This document shows, piece by piece, positions 42,625 through 57,304 of a DNA stretch of 64,000 nt (position 1 is its first letter; every line of letters starts with the position of its first letter). Origin of the DNA: Glandiceps talaboti (lineage: Eukaryota; Hemichordata; Enteropneusta; Spengelidae); contig NC_135556.1 in the NCBI RefSeq assembly GCF_964340395.1, forward strand, positions 13,696,410-13,760,409, written 5' to 3'. Below the pieces are notes generated by a model. It worked only from the letters and a program-made list of their open reading frames with translations, was not told where the DNA came from and did no database searches. The position numbers were made by a program, and so were the translations under genes.

Positions 42625-44012
42625 CCTTCAAAGAGAAAATAGTGACATTTTGTGTAGATCCAGCTTTGTATCACTGACAGGACGATTCGCATAACTAACC
42701 CACACCTTGTTGTACTATAATGACTCAGAATGTCTGAAACAGACCGTTCTTTACGTATACACTGAACGTAATTGACCTGTGAGTCGACTTCAAGTTATCT
42801 TGCACGTTTCAAAGTATGTCTTCCTACCGCCATGGTATGCCAAATAATCGACCGTACCATTACGTATATAAATATATATTTGTCAAAACTGTGGCTAATT
42901 GTAAATGGTGAATGCAATGGACATTTTGGCAGAGATGAATCGAAACTGATGTGCACTAAGTAAACTCACTCTTCCGCCTTCCTTCGTCCTTGGTCGCTCG
43001 CGAAAACTATGACAATTTATCGTTTCAAAACGTGTAAATCCACGAGCGCTTTTTGTCTAATGAACGCGCACCAGGCAGTATTATTGCTATGTTCTGCAAG
43101 GTATTCAAAATCAATGACAAAATACTCTTCAGAGGTCACATAAAGAATATATATAAAGCATATCGAATGGTATGTCAACATTAGTGAGTTACTGTAAAAC
43201 GCACATATGTGGCTTCATAAAGGGAGTTGCGATATGGCACCACCTTTTCTACTAAGTGAAAAGGCACACATGTACCCACCAAGCAAAATGAAGAGGAAAT
43301 GTATTGTACGTGCATATCACATGACCATTTTACATTTATTTATATTCACTAATTTAGCAATATCAATTTTTACTCAAGGCTTTATCTAATGCGAGGGATA
43401 ATTATAAATTGTGTCACAGATGTCCTTTGGATAAGGCCAGCCAGAACATAACAGCTTCATTTGAATACAATTTTTCGGAAAGATCACAACCGTTACAATT
43501 TGAATGGCTGCATTTTCAAATCAACGTAACTTTCATAGTACAGTTTTGAGATTCAGAATTTCTGGAAATACACTTGACCCTCAAATATTTGGCCTGGTTT
43601 TCGTTCATAGTTTCTGCAATGATTCCTCTGTGCTTAAAATGACCATCATAAGAAAACAAAACACAGGGTTTTTCTGTAACATTAACGGTCCAAGACTTCG
43701 TCTAATGGCTTCTGTATAAGACTAAAGAACTTTCTATTGAAAATGGGTGATTTTAACTGAAAGTAACAGCTTACCTCTGTTTAATTCGCGATTTTACACC
43801 GAAGGTAAACTAAAACATGGGAGTTAATTCGCAATACTATTACCTCTGTACGGCAAAAAGTACAAACCTTCATAAAAATGCAAAGACGTATCGTAAGTTT
43901 ACCCCACTATAATGGTAATCAGAAAGTTTTTCATACTTCGATGTGTAAGGTGGTCTTTCTTTTATTTTTGTTTAGTTTCTCACCAAAAAGAGATCAGTCG
44001 GTCGGTCTGTTA

Positions 44013-44014
<2 letters not shown>

Positions 44015-44043
<29 letters not shown>

Positions 44044-44203
44044 TGTATGTATGTATGTATGTATGTATGTATGCATGCATTTATGTATGTATGTATGTAT
44101 GTATGTATGTATGTATGTATGTATGTATGTATGTATGCATGCATTTATGTATGTATGTATGTATGTATGTATGTATGTATGTATGCATGCATTTATGTAT
44201 GTG
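44015..44203. repeat. (TATG)n microsatellite with higher-order repeat
   Basis: TATG runs interrupted three times by the same TATGCATGCATTTATG variant, giving a higher-order period. Confidence 0.95.
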
Positions 44204-44659
44204 TGTGTAAAACAGTTAAGAGAATGTGTATATATAGCTGATATAGCATAATTCATAATCGTACTTTTAACAGTCCAGATGACTGAAAAGTAAACTAGGG
44301 ACACTTGTTTCATTAAATGTCTCGTATTTGCTCAGAGATGGCTTGTTGGATCGCAATCGTACCATAATACATGATCAAAAGTGACATTGCAAAATTGTGT
44401 ATTACTGATCATGCCGTTGAGGGCACTGAGTGCTGTTTAATTCTTAGGAATATCGGGACGGTTTGGCCATGAGAAACATAAAGTTAAAACGGGCCGCTCT
44501 AAAAGCGTCTGTTCAATAATTTCAAGTGGCATGTCATGATGAAGTGAATGTTCATGGCTTGCAAACCAAAATCTACAAATTAAAGCTTTTTTGGTACATA
44601 AATGACGAAGGAGATGGCCAAAGAAGTTATACGCGATGACCATGACATGATGACCCCCC

Positions 44660-46515
44660 CCCCCTCCCCAATATATAATATTCACATGACAGGCATTTTT
44701 TGATCGTGACTCAATGTGGACTGCTTGACTGTCTTGCATCTACTTTATAAGATCCCGGGTTAGCACTATCATAATTATAATTATTGACTACACATGGTAA
44801 ATATATTCCAAAAGGAGTTTAATAGCATCAGTGAAAGGTAGGGGGAATGCTTGAGAATATGTACATCTATTGGGGGGGGGGTCCTGGGAGGTTTTTTAAC
44901 TCTGAAAAGTCAATTTTGAGACTATTCGGACATTTTTAGAAAATAATTTCCAAGCTTTACAAAACAGCACCAACATGTAAAAAGGAACTACATGTACATA
45001 GGGTTGAAATATTGTTGAAATACAGTTTGATATAGTATCTTGACAGTAAGCGGTAGGGGGAGAACTTGAGACTGGGATGTGTACACCTCATGGGGGGGGG
45101 GGCTAGGAGGCCTCCCCTAGAAGCCCTGGAGGTTTTTTACTCTGAAAAGTCAATTTTGAGACTATTCAGACTCTTTCAGACAATAATTTCCAAGCTTTAC
45201 AAGACAGCACCAACATGTAAAAAGCAACTACATAGGGTTGGAATACTTTTGAAATATACTTTGATAGCATCTTGACAGTAACAGGGGAAGAGCTTGATGA
45301 GACTGGGATATGTCAATCTCATGTGGGGGGGGGGTCCGACATGTCCCTCTAGAAGCCCTGGAGGATTTTTGCTCTTAAAGCCAATATTTAGACTATTCCG
45401 ACCTTTTCAAGCTATAACTTAATCCATGCTTCACAAGACAGCACCATCAATTATCAGAAACTATTCTTTATAACTTAAATAGGGTTGAAATATATTCTTA
45501 AAAAGTAAAATGGCATCATCATATACATGTAGTAAAGGTCAGCACATCTAATGGTAGTATCATTGGTAGGGGAGAATTGGAGTTTAAGGCAATTTTAGAC
45601 TATTTTGTAATATGTCACATCTTTAAAAGACAATATCATCTCAAGGGTGAAAATATTTAAGAAAAGTTCAATACCATTATGACAGTAAAAAGGTTGTTGG
45701 TGCATCTGATTGTTGGTTGAATGCATGAGTGGGGGTAAAGGAGTCCTTGGGGTTTTCCCCCTGTCAGATCTGGAGTTTTTTGCTTCTATTAAGGCAATGT
45801 TTAGGTTATTCATAGCCTTTGACGTAACTGTAACGTAAATGTAACTTTTAAATGAGTTTCCCATGTCGCATAAAATGGGCCCGCAACACTTAGTATAGGG
45901 GCATTGATATTGCATGTATAGTAAAGTGACAGGTATGTTAGATAACTTTAGGTGGTCATACCTAGTATAATAGAAACTGGAATCTGATGAGATGTGGTGA
46001 TTTATAGTGTCAATAACATGTAGAATAGAAAAATAGAAAATAGAAAGTGTATTAATCCCCTCTGACAAGTTCATACTGACGAGTAGAACAATTTAGATTA
46101 ACTTCTTTTATAAACTATCTATATCTTTTACCCCAAAGTGCAATATAAGTGAAGCATTGATTGTGAAACAGCCAAGCATTTACATGACATGTTCTGTAAC
46201 TAGTGTGGTAGTTAGGTAATACATGTATATGTATATGTAGTTATGTTTGAACTAAATAAGTAATATTAAAGAATTTAAAATATGTAAAAAACAGGGACAA
46301 GAACAAATATCTACATGTACCACATTTCAGACAAGGCAATATGCCATTGTAGAAAAGGATGTTTTTCTTCCATCACATTCCAAAACACAATGAACCCCCA
46401 TTCACAATTTTCAAAACAGCATGACCCCCCCCCCCACTGCCAATTTCAAAAACAGAGTGACCCCTACAAATCTACCGCCCCCCCCCCCCCCCGGCCGAAG
46501 AAACTGACATGTCCC
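44660..46515 (-). mobile_element. TIR element copy, inverted relative to 55.35-57.21 kb
   Basis: Aligns in reverse complement with 55355-57210. The end ...CGAAGAAACTGACATGTCCC at 46515 is the same terminus as at 55355, followed by TTA. It contains three to four diverged internal units of about 230 bp (CTGGAGGTTTTTTACTCTG, GTCAATTTTGAGACTATTC, CAAGCTTTACAAGACAGCACC, ACATAGGGTTG). Similarity stops at about 44660, so the other end is missing or unrecognised. No coding sequence. Confidence 0.75.
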
Positions 46516-46554
46516 TTAGGAGAGTTTGTTCATTTATACCCATTGCCGTTTGTG

Positions 46555-46583
46555 TGTGTGTGTGTGTGTGTGCGCGCGCGCGT
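46555..46583. repeat. (GT)n/(GC)n microsatellite
   Basis: A GT run ending in GCGCGC, at the head of a dispersed-repeat copy. Confidence 0.9.
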
Positions 46584-46609
46584 ATGTATATGTGTAAACG
46601 ATTTAAATT

Positions 46610-47080
46610 TTTACAAAAAATGACGCCAGACCGATTGTCTCGGTATTTGATGGGAACATTGCTTAGGGTGTGTAGTATTGAAGTTGTTATAAATGAAAAT
46701 GATCTCATCAGCCATCTGCCCTTTGGGTAAACAAATATTATTTTTGGTATACAGCTTAAACTAAAAAAACACTGCAGATTGGCTGAAATTTGTCTGGAAT
46801 GTTCTTTGTAGATGAAATACTGTTCATACTGATCTCTTTGGTGATATGCAAATTAGGTGGAAACATGTTACTTTTAAGTCAAAAGTCGTTATATATTCAA
46901 AATTACAGGGCAGATTAGGCTGAACGTGAATGGGGTTGTATCTGGGGATGTGTAGATGAGGCAGTATTCACGACATGATGATCCACTAAGTGATATGCAA
47001 ATAAGATCTAAAAAGCTCAGTTTTGGCCAAAAGCTTATATCTCGAAAACTACCTGGTGAATGGGGCTGAAAATTGTTGGG
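46610..47080. repeat. dispersed repeat copy with intact Polinton-target region
   Basis: Same family as 28592-29060 and 32425-33040. Around 46940-46960 (reverse complement CTACACATCCCCAGATACAACCCC) it is uninterrupted where the other copy carries the Polinton. Confidence 0.7.
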
Positions 47081-47900
47081 GATTTTTATAGCAGGGCTAT
47101 TCTCAGACTGACACAACTGACGCTAGCAACCGTGACCATGCCCTTGTATATTTTTTCAAAAATAAAATTGATGGGTGGGTGGGCGAGTGGTTGGGTGGGT
47201 GGACACGTGAATAAGTAGTATAGAGCCTAACTACAAGACTCGTGTCAACAGGCAAATCATGATATACATTACTGAAATAGCAAAAGGGATGGATTGGTAA
47301 TTGGATAAACACTCAAACAACGTAAGCAAATATGCCTATCAACATGACTACAGGCCCTTAGCAACACTCGAATGGTGGTTATTGCACATATAAAAACACA
47401 GATAGAGAGGCAAGTGAAGAAGCATTAAAAAATGTGTGTAAATACTACAAGACCACGCCCATAGTTACAGTTAAATTATGCCATGTATTGCAAAGATGAA
47501 AACTGTGATGGGTAGGCATGCATGGACATTGAAGACACGATCCCATAATTGCCTGGCAACAAGACTGCGCCCACAGCAACTGACAGAAGGTTGTGTATAT
47601 TGCAAGGATAACGAAAGGATTGGTTAGGCAATTGGATATATATCCAGAAAGTTAATACACGTCTACCTAGCAAAAAGGCCATGCTAATAGCAACATTCAA
47701 CCAAATGATATATGTGTATATGGCAAAGATAACCACAGAGGTAGTCAGTCAAGTAAATGAATATTCAACAAATTGAGATATAGTTATCCATCAATTAATA
47801 AACTGCATATAGGAACACAAAATGATGGTGCATATTGCATGGGTAATAGCTAGGGTTAATTGGCACGTGGATAAACATTCATTGTTAAACTTCGCTACCA
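47080..47900 (-). repeat. inverted minisatellite, period about 118 bp
   Basis: Units with CCTAGCAACA(A/G)GAC...GCCC, ATAGCAACTG and GGCAATTGGATAAA are the reverse complement of the 9.72-10.33 kb array. As there, the array abuts the dispersed repeat. Confidence 0.75.
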
Positions 47901-48009
47901 TATATCAATACTAAATCGCTGTCTTTAATGGTAACATTCGTTCAAGTTATTTTTTTACTTATCCAAGTGAAGAAAATTTTACATCTTATTATATTTCTAG
48001 ATAACAATT

Positions 48010-48939
48010 ATGGAAGCTACCAAACGTATCAAAGTGTTAATGATGAACTGTGATAATTTAGTGAATCTCGATGAGATAAAGAAGCATCTCTTCCTGGAAA
48101 CACATGAAGAGTACTTTTCTGTGAAAAGTGAATATTTCTGCATTGACGAAATTCACTCAAGAAGTAAAGAACTGGATGAAAGAAGTAGAGATGAGAAACA
48201 CGACATTGGTATTTTTGCTGTTCACGCCAATGAATCTCGACTATCTATCAATGAAAAGAAGGCAGGTATTGGATACGCAAGAATTTACAACTCACTGCGG
48301 CAGATAACAGGTAAGAACTACATATGTATGCTCTATATGTCTGCACAGACAAGTAACTTGTCTGTGATGTCTGTCTGTCTGTCTCTGTCTGTCTGCAATG
48401 TATGTATGTATGTATGTATGTATGTATGTATGTATGTATGTATGTATGTATGTATGTATGTATGTATGTATTATGTATGTACAAACAATGGCCAACACAA
48501 GGCTATATTTCGATAGTAGGTAGTTGTTGGCTCGTCATGTATTCCTGATATTTTACTGCAACACCTTTCTCGAGATGAAGCATTTCAACTCAAAGTTCTT
48601 AGGACAGGGATTACTGGAAAATTGTCGACGATGGGTCTCGGCATGGTACTTCATTCAAACACCAGAGAGAAGAGAAAGTGGGACTACATATCTTCTGGAA
48701 TTTCCCATCCGGATCATATGATATCTACTGGACCGATCAGAATCAGCCAAGTCGTCTGATCATGAGTTAAAACATGCAACCAAAGGCAACTCACAGATCA
48801 GACACTGAGGGCATATGTCACTTTCATGTATGTATGTATGTATGTATGTATGTATGTATGTATGTATGTATGTATGTATGTATATGTGTGTGCGTGCGTG
48901 CGTGCACACACATACAGACATATATATACATATATATAC

Positions 48940-49033
<94 letters not shown>

Positions 49034-52000
49034 ACGAACCGAAAATTTAGAGAAGCCAAATAGCGCACAATCAAATACTTTCCCTACAACTTCCAGTCGA
49101 AACAACATACGGTCAAACACAGGACACTACACAGCATTAACAATTATCTTATTCAATTCAGTTGTAATGAAACGAAATACGAGGTCGGCGAGTTCGTTGA
49201 GTGTTGAAGGTGGCTACGTGGGACAAACTGCTACTCACGGTCCCTCCGTTGTACCGAACTGTCCTCGAAGTATTTCTCCAGACTTTGACGTCAATGTCCG
49301 CACTATTTATACCACACGTCAGGGTCCGCTTACTCTCAGCAATGTCCAATTTTACACGCGAACCACATTTCTCCAGACAGCTACAGTGAGACGCCCCCCC
49401 CCCCCCCTTGACGAAACCACCGAGAAAACTTCAGGACTGCCTCAATTCCCACCAATTGTACAACAGCCGTTGTGGCACTGTATTCTTCGCTATTTAAAGA
49501 CTGTAAATTAACCGTTAGCGAATACACCTGGCCATTAAAATAATGCATATCAAATAAGACAGGTGGTTTAAGAACCAACCAATAAATACTCTTTATCGTC
49601 ACAGTATGTATGTATGTATGTATGTATGTATGTATGTATGTATGTATGTATTTTTTGTTTGTAAACACCATATGCACATCAATGAACCAACTGCATTGAG
49701 ATACTATAGTCCGAAAATGCATCGATTCTTGACGTAAATAATAATAGTTAACGTTTAGTGTAATGGTCGAATGATCACCATATTTGTCGTAAAAAATCAT
49801 ATTATATGTATTACGTCAGGAAGTTTAATAAACTGTAACCTCACTTGAGAGTCTTCAGCCATTATATTCATTCTTCCCTGGATGACATTAATTGGGTCTC
49901 ATACACAGAAAATACACTCCCGCCAAAGATATTAGGTAAATTTGCTACTCAGCTGATACACCGGTCTTCATACTTTTCCCTGATTGGTCAATAGCCTCAT
50001 TTGTAACTGTCAGTCGAAATTTAACGCCCACGCCGGAGTACAAATTCATATATAAAGAGCTTCCAAATAAAATGTTGACCTTTGAACTTGACCTATGTGT
50101 TTAAGATCGAATAGCAAAAATGTTTCAACTGTCTTCATACACCGCTTACGTGCATGCCCAATCCCTACCGTATCTTAAAAGATCTATACACATATGTCAG
50201 GTACATTTGTCCACATTTGCACATCAAATTGTTTCATGACCTTCGCGATACTGGCCGAACAGCAGCCATATTCATTCATTTGAGAGTGTAGCGTGCACCT
50301 ATTTTATAAGTTCTTCGGCGACATTGACCGTTGATCGTAACCTCTGTGTTCAAGGTCAAATAGCCAAAATTGTTCACAAAATTCACACTGTGTATATGTA
50401 TACAACGGAATTTAGAATCGTTTATCTCGTGTCTATGAAACATCTAATATTATTTCTAAGGATATCTCAGTACACAAACATTAAGTAACTCATTACAAAC
50501 ATGTACAAGCAGTTAATTTAATGTATAACTATTTTCATAACTTTTTGTCAACACAAATTTAGAAAAATGTGGGCAAACAGCAACATAAAACTATAACCTT
50601 CTTATTACAATACCTATAGCACGGGTATTTGTGGTGTTATGCAGTTCAATGTGAGATTTAACAAAGTAACACAAATGTGCGGAATCATGTGCAACTCTCT
50701 GTGATATATATTCCAGGCTAAATTGTCAATGTTTTAGATGTAAAAAGCACAATCATCAATCCAAGATTTCACCTATGATGTTGAGATGTGGATTTTTGAG
50801 AATGAAAACTGTTGACTCTTTAAACATCAGTTAAACTATGTTGTGTTTCCTGATATATACCTCGAATGTAAAATACTAAAAATATATCAATTTCATCTGC
50901 TTGAAATGATACATACAATTAATAGTGTCATTTGTTTTAATATATAACTGTCAATTCATGAATAATACTAATCAAGTATTAAAAGTTTGCTTTCTTATTT
51001 GAGGAATAGTGCCTAAATGAAAGGGGTCGCATGTTTGTAATGAGACAGGAGAGTATAGAGGTTGGGTATCCCCATCCATAGTTGTATAATTTGAAACATT
51101 ACAGAAATTCATGATCATTCAATTCAAGGTATCAAAATGACATTCACACTTATATTGTTTGTATACTTGGAATAAAAGTTACCTGTAGAGATGTTTTGTC
51201 TTCGAAAGTGACTGCACTTCGAGCGGTTTTTTACAAAAATGTATCTCTCCCAACACCAAAATTTGCCCTTCAAACCACTTAAAAATGACCAAGCCTTAAC
51301 ATTGTCACTTATCGTTTACATTCAAGATGATAACGTTGTGGTTGTAATTGCACATGATTCCAATTACAAAGATTCAACCTGCACTCTGTCATCGTGGGCT
51401 CGATTTAAAGTATCCTCACAGTTTATAGGAGAATATATGAATGGACCGAATGGATACGTATTTTCCTGGAAGAAGAATCCAGAAAAATGTCACAAAGAAA
51501 AGATATTACAACTTATAAAAAAGGCTCGTCCTGATATGGAATCAAAGATCATTGGCATGTACAAGTAGGTAGAAACCATTTATCGAGTATGTATAAATAT
51601 TGATTCATGTGTTTTATCTTATTTCATAGCTCCGCTGTCAGCGAAAGCTAAAAGCGTAGCTTTCAGTATAGGTGGGTATAGAGTATAGAGTATAAGTGAA
51701 TCATAGGTGTCCGTCAACTTCTTTTATTTTCATCATCTTCTCCGAAAGTAACAGTCAGAATTCTTCGATATTTGGTGTGCATGTTCCCTGGGGGAGGCTA
51801 TTCATATTTGTTCATGCCAAGTTGATTTGTGTCATTTCCATTTTTTTATGATCTTTTTCTTCAAAAGTGATATTTTCATCATCTCCTCAAATACTATTCG
51901 TTAGGTTGCTTTGATATCTGGTGTGTTGATGCGCAGAGGGTAGCTTACTCAGATTTTTTAATTTCAAGTCAGCACATCTTCTTTTCTATTTTTGATGATT

Positions 52001-53181
52001 TTTTGTAATTAAAAAAAAAAGATTAATATGTTAATGAGCATTATGGCAGACGCCATATTGGAAATCAGTCCACGAGACTTTAAGTAAACTGCCACTTTTC
52101 AAAAGACACTATTGACGTCAAACAAGCAATGTAATATGTGCTATAGTCATAATACTACGCATCGCATTTGGCAAGTAAAAATAATTCAAATAATTTCAAC
52201 TTTAATTTGGCTTCAGACTTTGCATTATGTTTTTTGTATCTTTTCCCGTTTCACATGTAAATTTGAAAAGGTTCTCTCTGGTCATGTCAGTGATCATACC
52301 AAGACTTCTTTGAGTACGAGTGAGGTGAGGCATGTTGAGGTATTTTGTTGAGAATTATAATTATTGCAAAATGTTAAGTACAAGGTTTAAATACAATGGA
52401 ATGATGACAAAAAATTGACAGGTGCCGGTCACGAGACACTCCGTAAATTAAAATATCAGACGATGTTATGTCTACTACAAGTTGACTGTTGTTGACTTGG
52501 TAAATTTGTTAGAAAATTGAAATTCGAATTGCCTCAAAATTATATTATTTTTTTTTAGATCCCTAGTTTATTTCATTCATCATTAAAATTTTCCAGGGTT
52601 AAAGCTGTAACGAAAAACACTGGAATTATTTAGCGCCAACCTCAAAACTCTTTTTTTTCTTCTTTTCTTTGTGTGCATTTCCCAGTCATTATTTTTCTGA
52701 GATTTTGTGTAATGTTTCAGTAGATTTTTTTTATAAAATGATGACTATGGTAAAAAAGTACAATATATTACCAACTTACTGTAAAATGTGTTTTATAGTG
52801 AGACATCATATGAAACCACTAACCACTTTATTAAAACAAAACTGCATAGTGAAGAGCTGAACAACTGAGCCACTTCTACATGTTACCAAAATAAAAAATA
52901 AAAAGAACAGAGCTATTCTGACCAATAGGTGGTTTGTATTTATTTTATTTTATTTTATTTATTATTTTGATAATTTCAAGTCTCATTTTCTTTCTGTTTT
53001 GAAGTCGTCTGTAAATTCGACTAGTTGTAGGTCCTTTCGATATTTCAAATAGAGGAATGAGCGAATAAATGAAACAATTATAACTAACCACTAACTAACT
53101 CGATAACTAAGTTTTCAGTCACAACAATATTATCTAGCTAAATGAATATCGGTTAGATAGATAGGTAGGTAGGTAGGTAGG

Positions 53182-53278
<97 letters not shown>

Positions 53279-56200
53279 GGGTGGATGGGTGGATGGGTTT
53301 GGGAGGGTGGGCGGGCAGGCGGGCGGGTGGGCGGTTAGATGGATGGATGGATGGATGATGATGGATGATGATGAAAGATGGCTGGATATATAGATAGATA
53401 TATCTATTAGATAGATATTTATCTTCTTGTTTCACAGAGAAAGGGAGTATGTGGAGCCAAAGAAAGTCGAAACGAAGATAAAGGCTAGACGTAGACCATT
53501 GTCCTCAAAGGCCAAAGGTGAATCAAGCGATGAGTCAACATACAATGATGAGCGAGACCAGGTAAGTTATATTAAGTGTCAGTGACAAAGGATAATCATC
53601 CATAAGGAAGAACACACTGTCACAAATTCAGTATGCTTTTGTTCTTTTGAGTCACACAAGTACAAATAAATGAGCCACATGTCTTTCATGTCTCAGATAA
53701 CTGTATATTTTTTCAAATGAAATTCACTCATTATATTATTCTCCTTGTAAAACATCATGACACTGTTCTCTATGTATCATAGACAGAAAAAGAGGTTACC
53801 GTAGAAGCTAAGAGAATTTCAGAAGAAGCAAAGAGAAATCATCACGATGTATCGACAAGAAATGAGTAAGTATGTTTTAGGGATTCTTATTAACAGCGCA
53901 GGCGTGTTGAAACTGTTAGTATAGTAACCACCCAATAATGTACTGATAAGCCAGTGCTCTAGGTATGAAAATAAACAAGTATGTAAAACAATGTTTTCTT
54001 TGTTAAAACTTCACCGATATTTTCGGTCTTACACAAGATACCTTCATCAGGGATCTAAGAATGGACAAATGGAATTCATCAATTATCGACAGGAAATGTG
54101 TAAGTATAATTTAGGGAATATGTTGTTCATGGTTCCAAGAATCAATAGGACAGTACAATACAGTTAGTTTGGAACGGTAAATTGGAAACGAATGCGACAT
54201 TTCGGTCCGTCGGCTATGGACCTTGATCAAGCAATGATTTAATTGTTCAGCGTTAATGTTTGTCTGAACTGGTGGAATAATATGTCCATAAATTGATATA
54301 TAACGGAGCATTCTACCTGCAGACTCACGGAGCAGACATGGGGTCGCCAGTCTCGCCCATAGTAGCGAACCTATATAATGGAGTATTTTGATGATCGTGT
54401 CCTTTCTACAGCCCCCAATCCGCCATCATTGTGGCTACGTTATGTGGATTACATTTTCGTCAAACCAGATGAAGATACAGTGGACTCGCTGACCAATCAT
54501 ATCAACAGTATCGACCCACATATCCAATTCATCATGGAACCAGAAACCAATAGTAATTTAACATTCCTTGACCTCTGTGTGAACATGACGGATAACAATA
54601 CCACCAAAATAACCATCTACAGGAAGCCAACACACATCGACCAATGTCTCAATTTCTAGTCCCACCACCCTCTGGTACACAAGAGATATGCAGTACGCAC
54701 GTTGACCAACCAGGCCCTTCAATATGTAACTACGAAGGAAGACCAAAGAGCTGAACTGCAACATATCCAGAATTCGTTCAGGGCCAATGACTATAAAGAC
54801 CCTCAACATACCACCAAGAATTACCAAACCAACTGTCAGTAAGTCAAACGATCCCCCATCTATTGCCAGCCCATGGGACTACCTTATCTACAGGGACTCT
54901 CTGAACAACTGTTCAAAGTTTTCCAGTCTCACAGCGTTAATTTGTACCACCCGCCAAAGAACACCCTGCGCACATTGCTAGTGCACCTCAAGGACAAAAC
55001 ACCGAAAGAACAACTCTGTGGCACCGACATTAGGGAGTACAAACACCCCCTCAGTATCCGATTCAGAGAGCACACAAAGAGGGATAGGACCGGAGTTGGG
55101 GACAACTGTAACAAGACCGGCCACAATGTCCTGGGATAACGCCATGGTTTTAGCCACATAACAGGATTGGTTAAAACGTGAAGTAAAGGAAGCTATCTAC
55201 ATCAGACAGAGGAGACCCATCACGAACAGGGACCTGAGATACCAACTACCATCAATTCATGAACATATTATTTCGCCAGTTCAGAGATAAACATTAACGC
55301 TGAATAATTGGTCCGTAGTAGGCGGATCGAAACGTTGCATTCGTTTCCAATTTAGGGACCGGTCAGTTTCTTCGGCCTGGGGGGAGGGGGCGGTGGATTA
55401 GTAGGGGGTCATCCTGTTTTAGAAATTGGCAGTGGGGGGGGGTCATGCTGTTTTGAAAATTGTGGATAGGGGGTCATTGTGTTTTAGGTTGTAGTGGAAG
55501 AAAAAAATCCTTTCTACAATGGCATATACCCTTGTCTGAAATGTGGTACATGTCAATATTTGTTCTTCTCTCTGTTTCTTACATGAATTCTTTAATATTG
55601 CTTATTAGTTCAAACATAACTATACATATTCACATACATGTTCCGGTATTACCTAGCTACCACACTAGTTACAGAACATGTCATGTAAATGCTTGGCTGT
55701 TTCACAATCAATGCTTCACTTATTTTGCAGTTTGGGGCAAAAGTGAACTTGAAGGTTTCGTAATGGTAATCTTCATAGATAGTTTATAAATGAAGTTAAT
55801 CTAAATAGTTCTACTCGTCATGTTATTGACACTACAAATCACCACATCTCATCAGATTCCAGTTTCTATTATACACTAGGTATATGGCCACCTTAAGTTC
55901 CCTAACATACCGATGACTTTATTATACATGCAATATTAATGGCCCTATGATAATGTTACGTGTCCATTTTATGTGATATGGGAAACTAATTGAAAACATG
56001 CATTTACGTTACATTAGCTTTTCGAAGCTTGGAAATATTACCTCAAAGGTTATGAATAACCTAAACATTGCCTTAGTATCTCTAGCAAAAAAACTCCAGA
56101 TCTGCCAGGGGGGGAACCCAAAGGACTCCCTCACCCCTAGAGATCACTCATGCATTAAACCAACAATCAGATGCACCGACAACCTTTTTACTGTCATAAT

Positions 56201-57219
56201 GGTATTAAACTTTTCTTAAATATGTTCACCCTATTCTAATTTGAGATAATATTGTCTTTTCAAGATGTGAAATGTTTGCCAAGATAGTCTTAAATTGCCT
56301 TAAATTCCGAATCTCTCCTACCTATGATACTATCATTAGACGTGCTGACCTTTACTACATGTATATAATGATGCCATACAAATTTTTAAGACCATATTTC
56401 AATCCTTAGTGTAAGTTATAAAGAATAGTTTCTGATAGTTGCTGTCTTGTAAAGTATGGATTGAGTTATTGATTGAAAGGGTCTGAATAGCCTAAAATAC
56501 TGGCTTTAAGAGTAAAAATCCTCCAGGGCTTCTAGAGGGAGACCCCTCAGATCCCCAACATGAGGTGGACATATCCCAGTCTCAAGCTCTTCCCCTCATC
56601 CTGTCAAGATGATATCAAAGTATATTTCAAAAGTATTTCAACCCTATGTAGTAGCTTTTTACATGTTGGTGTTGTCTTGCAAGGCTTGGTAATTATTGTC
56701 TGAAAGGGTCTGAATAGTCTCAAAATTGACTTTTCAGAGTAAAAAACCTCCAGGGCTTCTAGGGGGAGACCCCTATGCCCCCACATGAGGTGTACACGTC
56801 CCAGTCTCAATATATTCCCCCTACCTCTTACTGTCAAGATCCTATCAAACTATATTTGAAAAAAAATGTCAACCCTATGTGGTTGTTTTTTACATGTTGA
56901 GTAGAGCTTGAAAATTATTTTCTGAAAATGTCTGAATAGTTTTAACACTGACTTTTCAGAGTTAAAAACCTCCTGAGCTTCTAGGGGAGACCTCCTAGGA
57001 CCCCCCCCCCCCCATAAGAGATGTACATATTCCCTTCTCAAGCTTTCCCCCCACCTTTCACTGTCAAGATGCTATTAAACTCCTTTTCGAATATATTTAC
57101 CCTGTATAGTCAATAATTATAATTATGACAGTGTTAACCCGGGATCTTATAAAGTAGATTGAAGACAGTCAAGCAGTCCACACTTAGTCACGATCAAAAA
57201 ATACCTGTCATGAGAATAT

Positions 57220-57304
<85 letters not shown>

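Larger units (their letters stand above)
41949..48000. other. spacer between divergent genes 2 and 3
   Basis: No gene recognised. It should contain the promoters of both genes. Contents: a YY1-type motif near 42613, a (TATG)n tract at 44.0 kb, an inverted copy of a TIR element (44.66-46.52 kb), the dispersed repeat with (GT)n (46.55-47.08 kb) and an inverted minisatellite (47.08-47.90 kb). Confidence 0.6.
54110..55351 (+). mobile_element. Penelope-like retroelement, truncated and decayed
   Basis: Inverted end sequences (CAGCGTTAATGTTTxTCTGAACTGG and GAAACGTTGCATTCGTTTCCAATTTA types) flank a reverse-transcriptase remnant. The right end is split by the 55355-60579 insertion and resumes at 60580 (TTACCGTTC... 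to TGTACTGTCC). Confidence 0.75.

Noticed and set aside
43972-44313. Frames of 70-113 codons over (TATG)n
   Set aside because: Same artefact; overlapping open frames in several registers and both strands.
45595-46074. 159-codon frame on the minus strand
   Set aside because: Falls inside the repeated TIR element, is not preserved in the inverted copy at 55.4-57.2 kb, and has no domain.
48524-48740. Open frames suggesting an exon between gene 3 exons 1 and 2
   Set aside because: Two competing frames, no good acceptor/donor pair, and exons 1 and 2 already join in phase without it.
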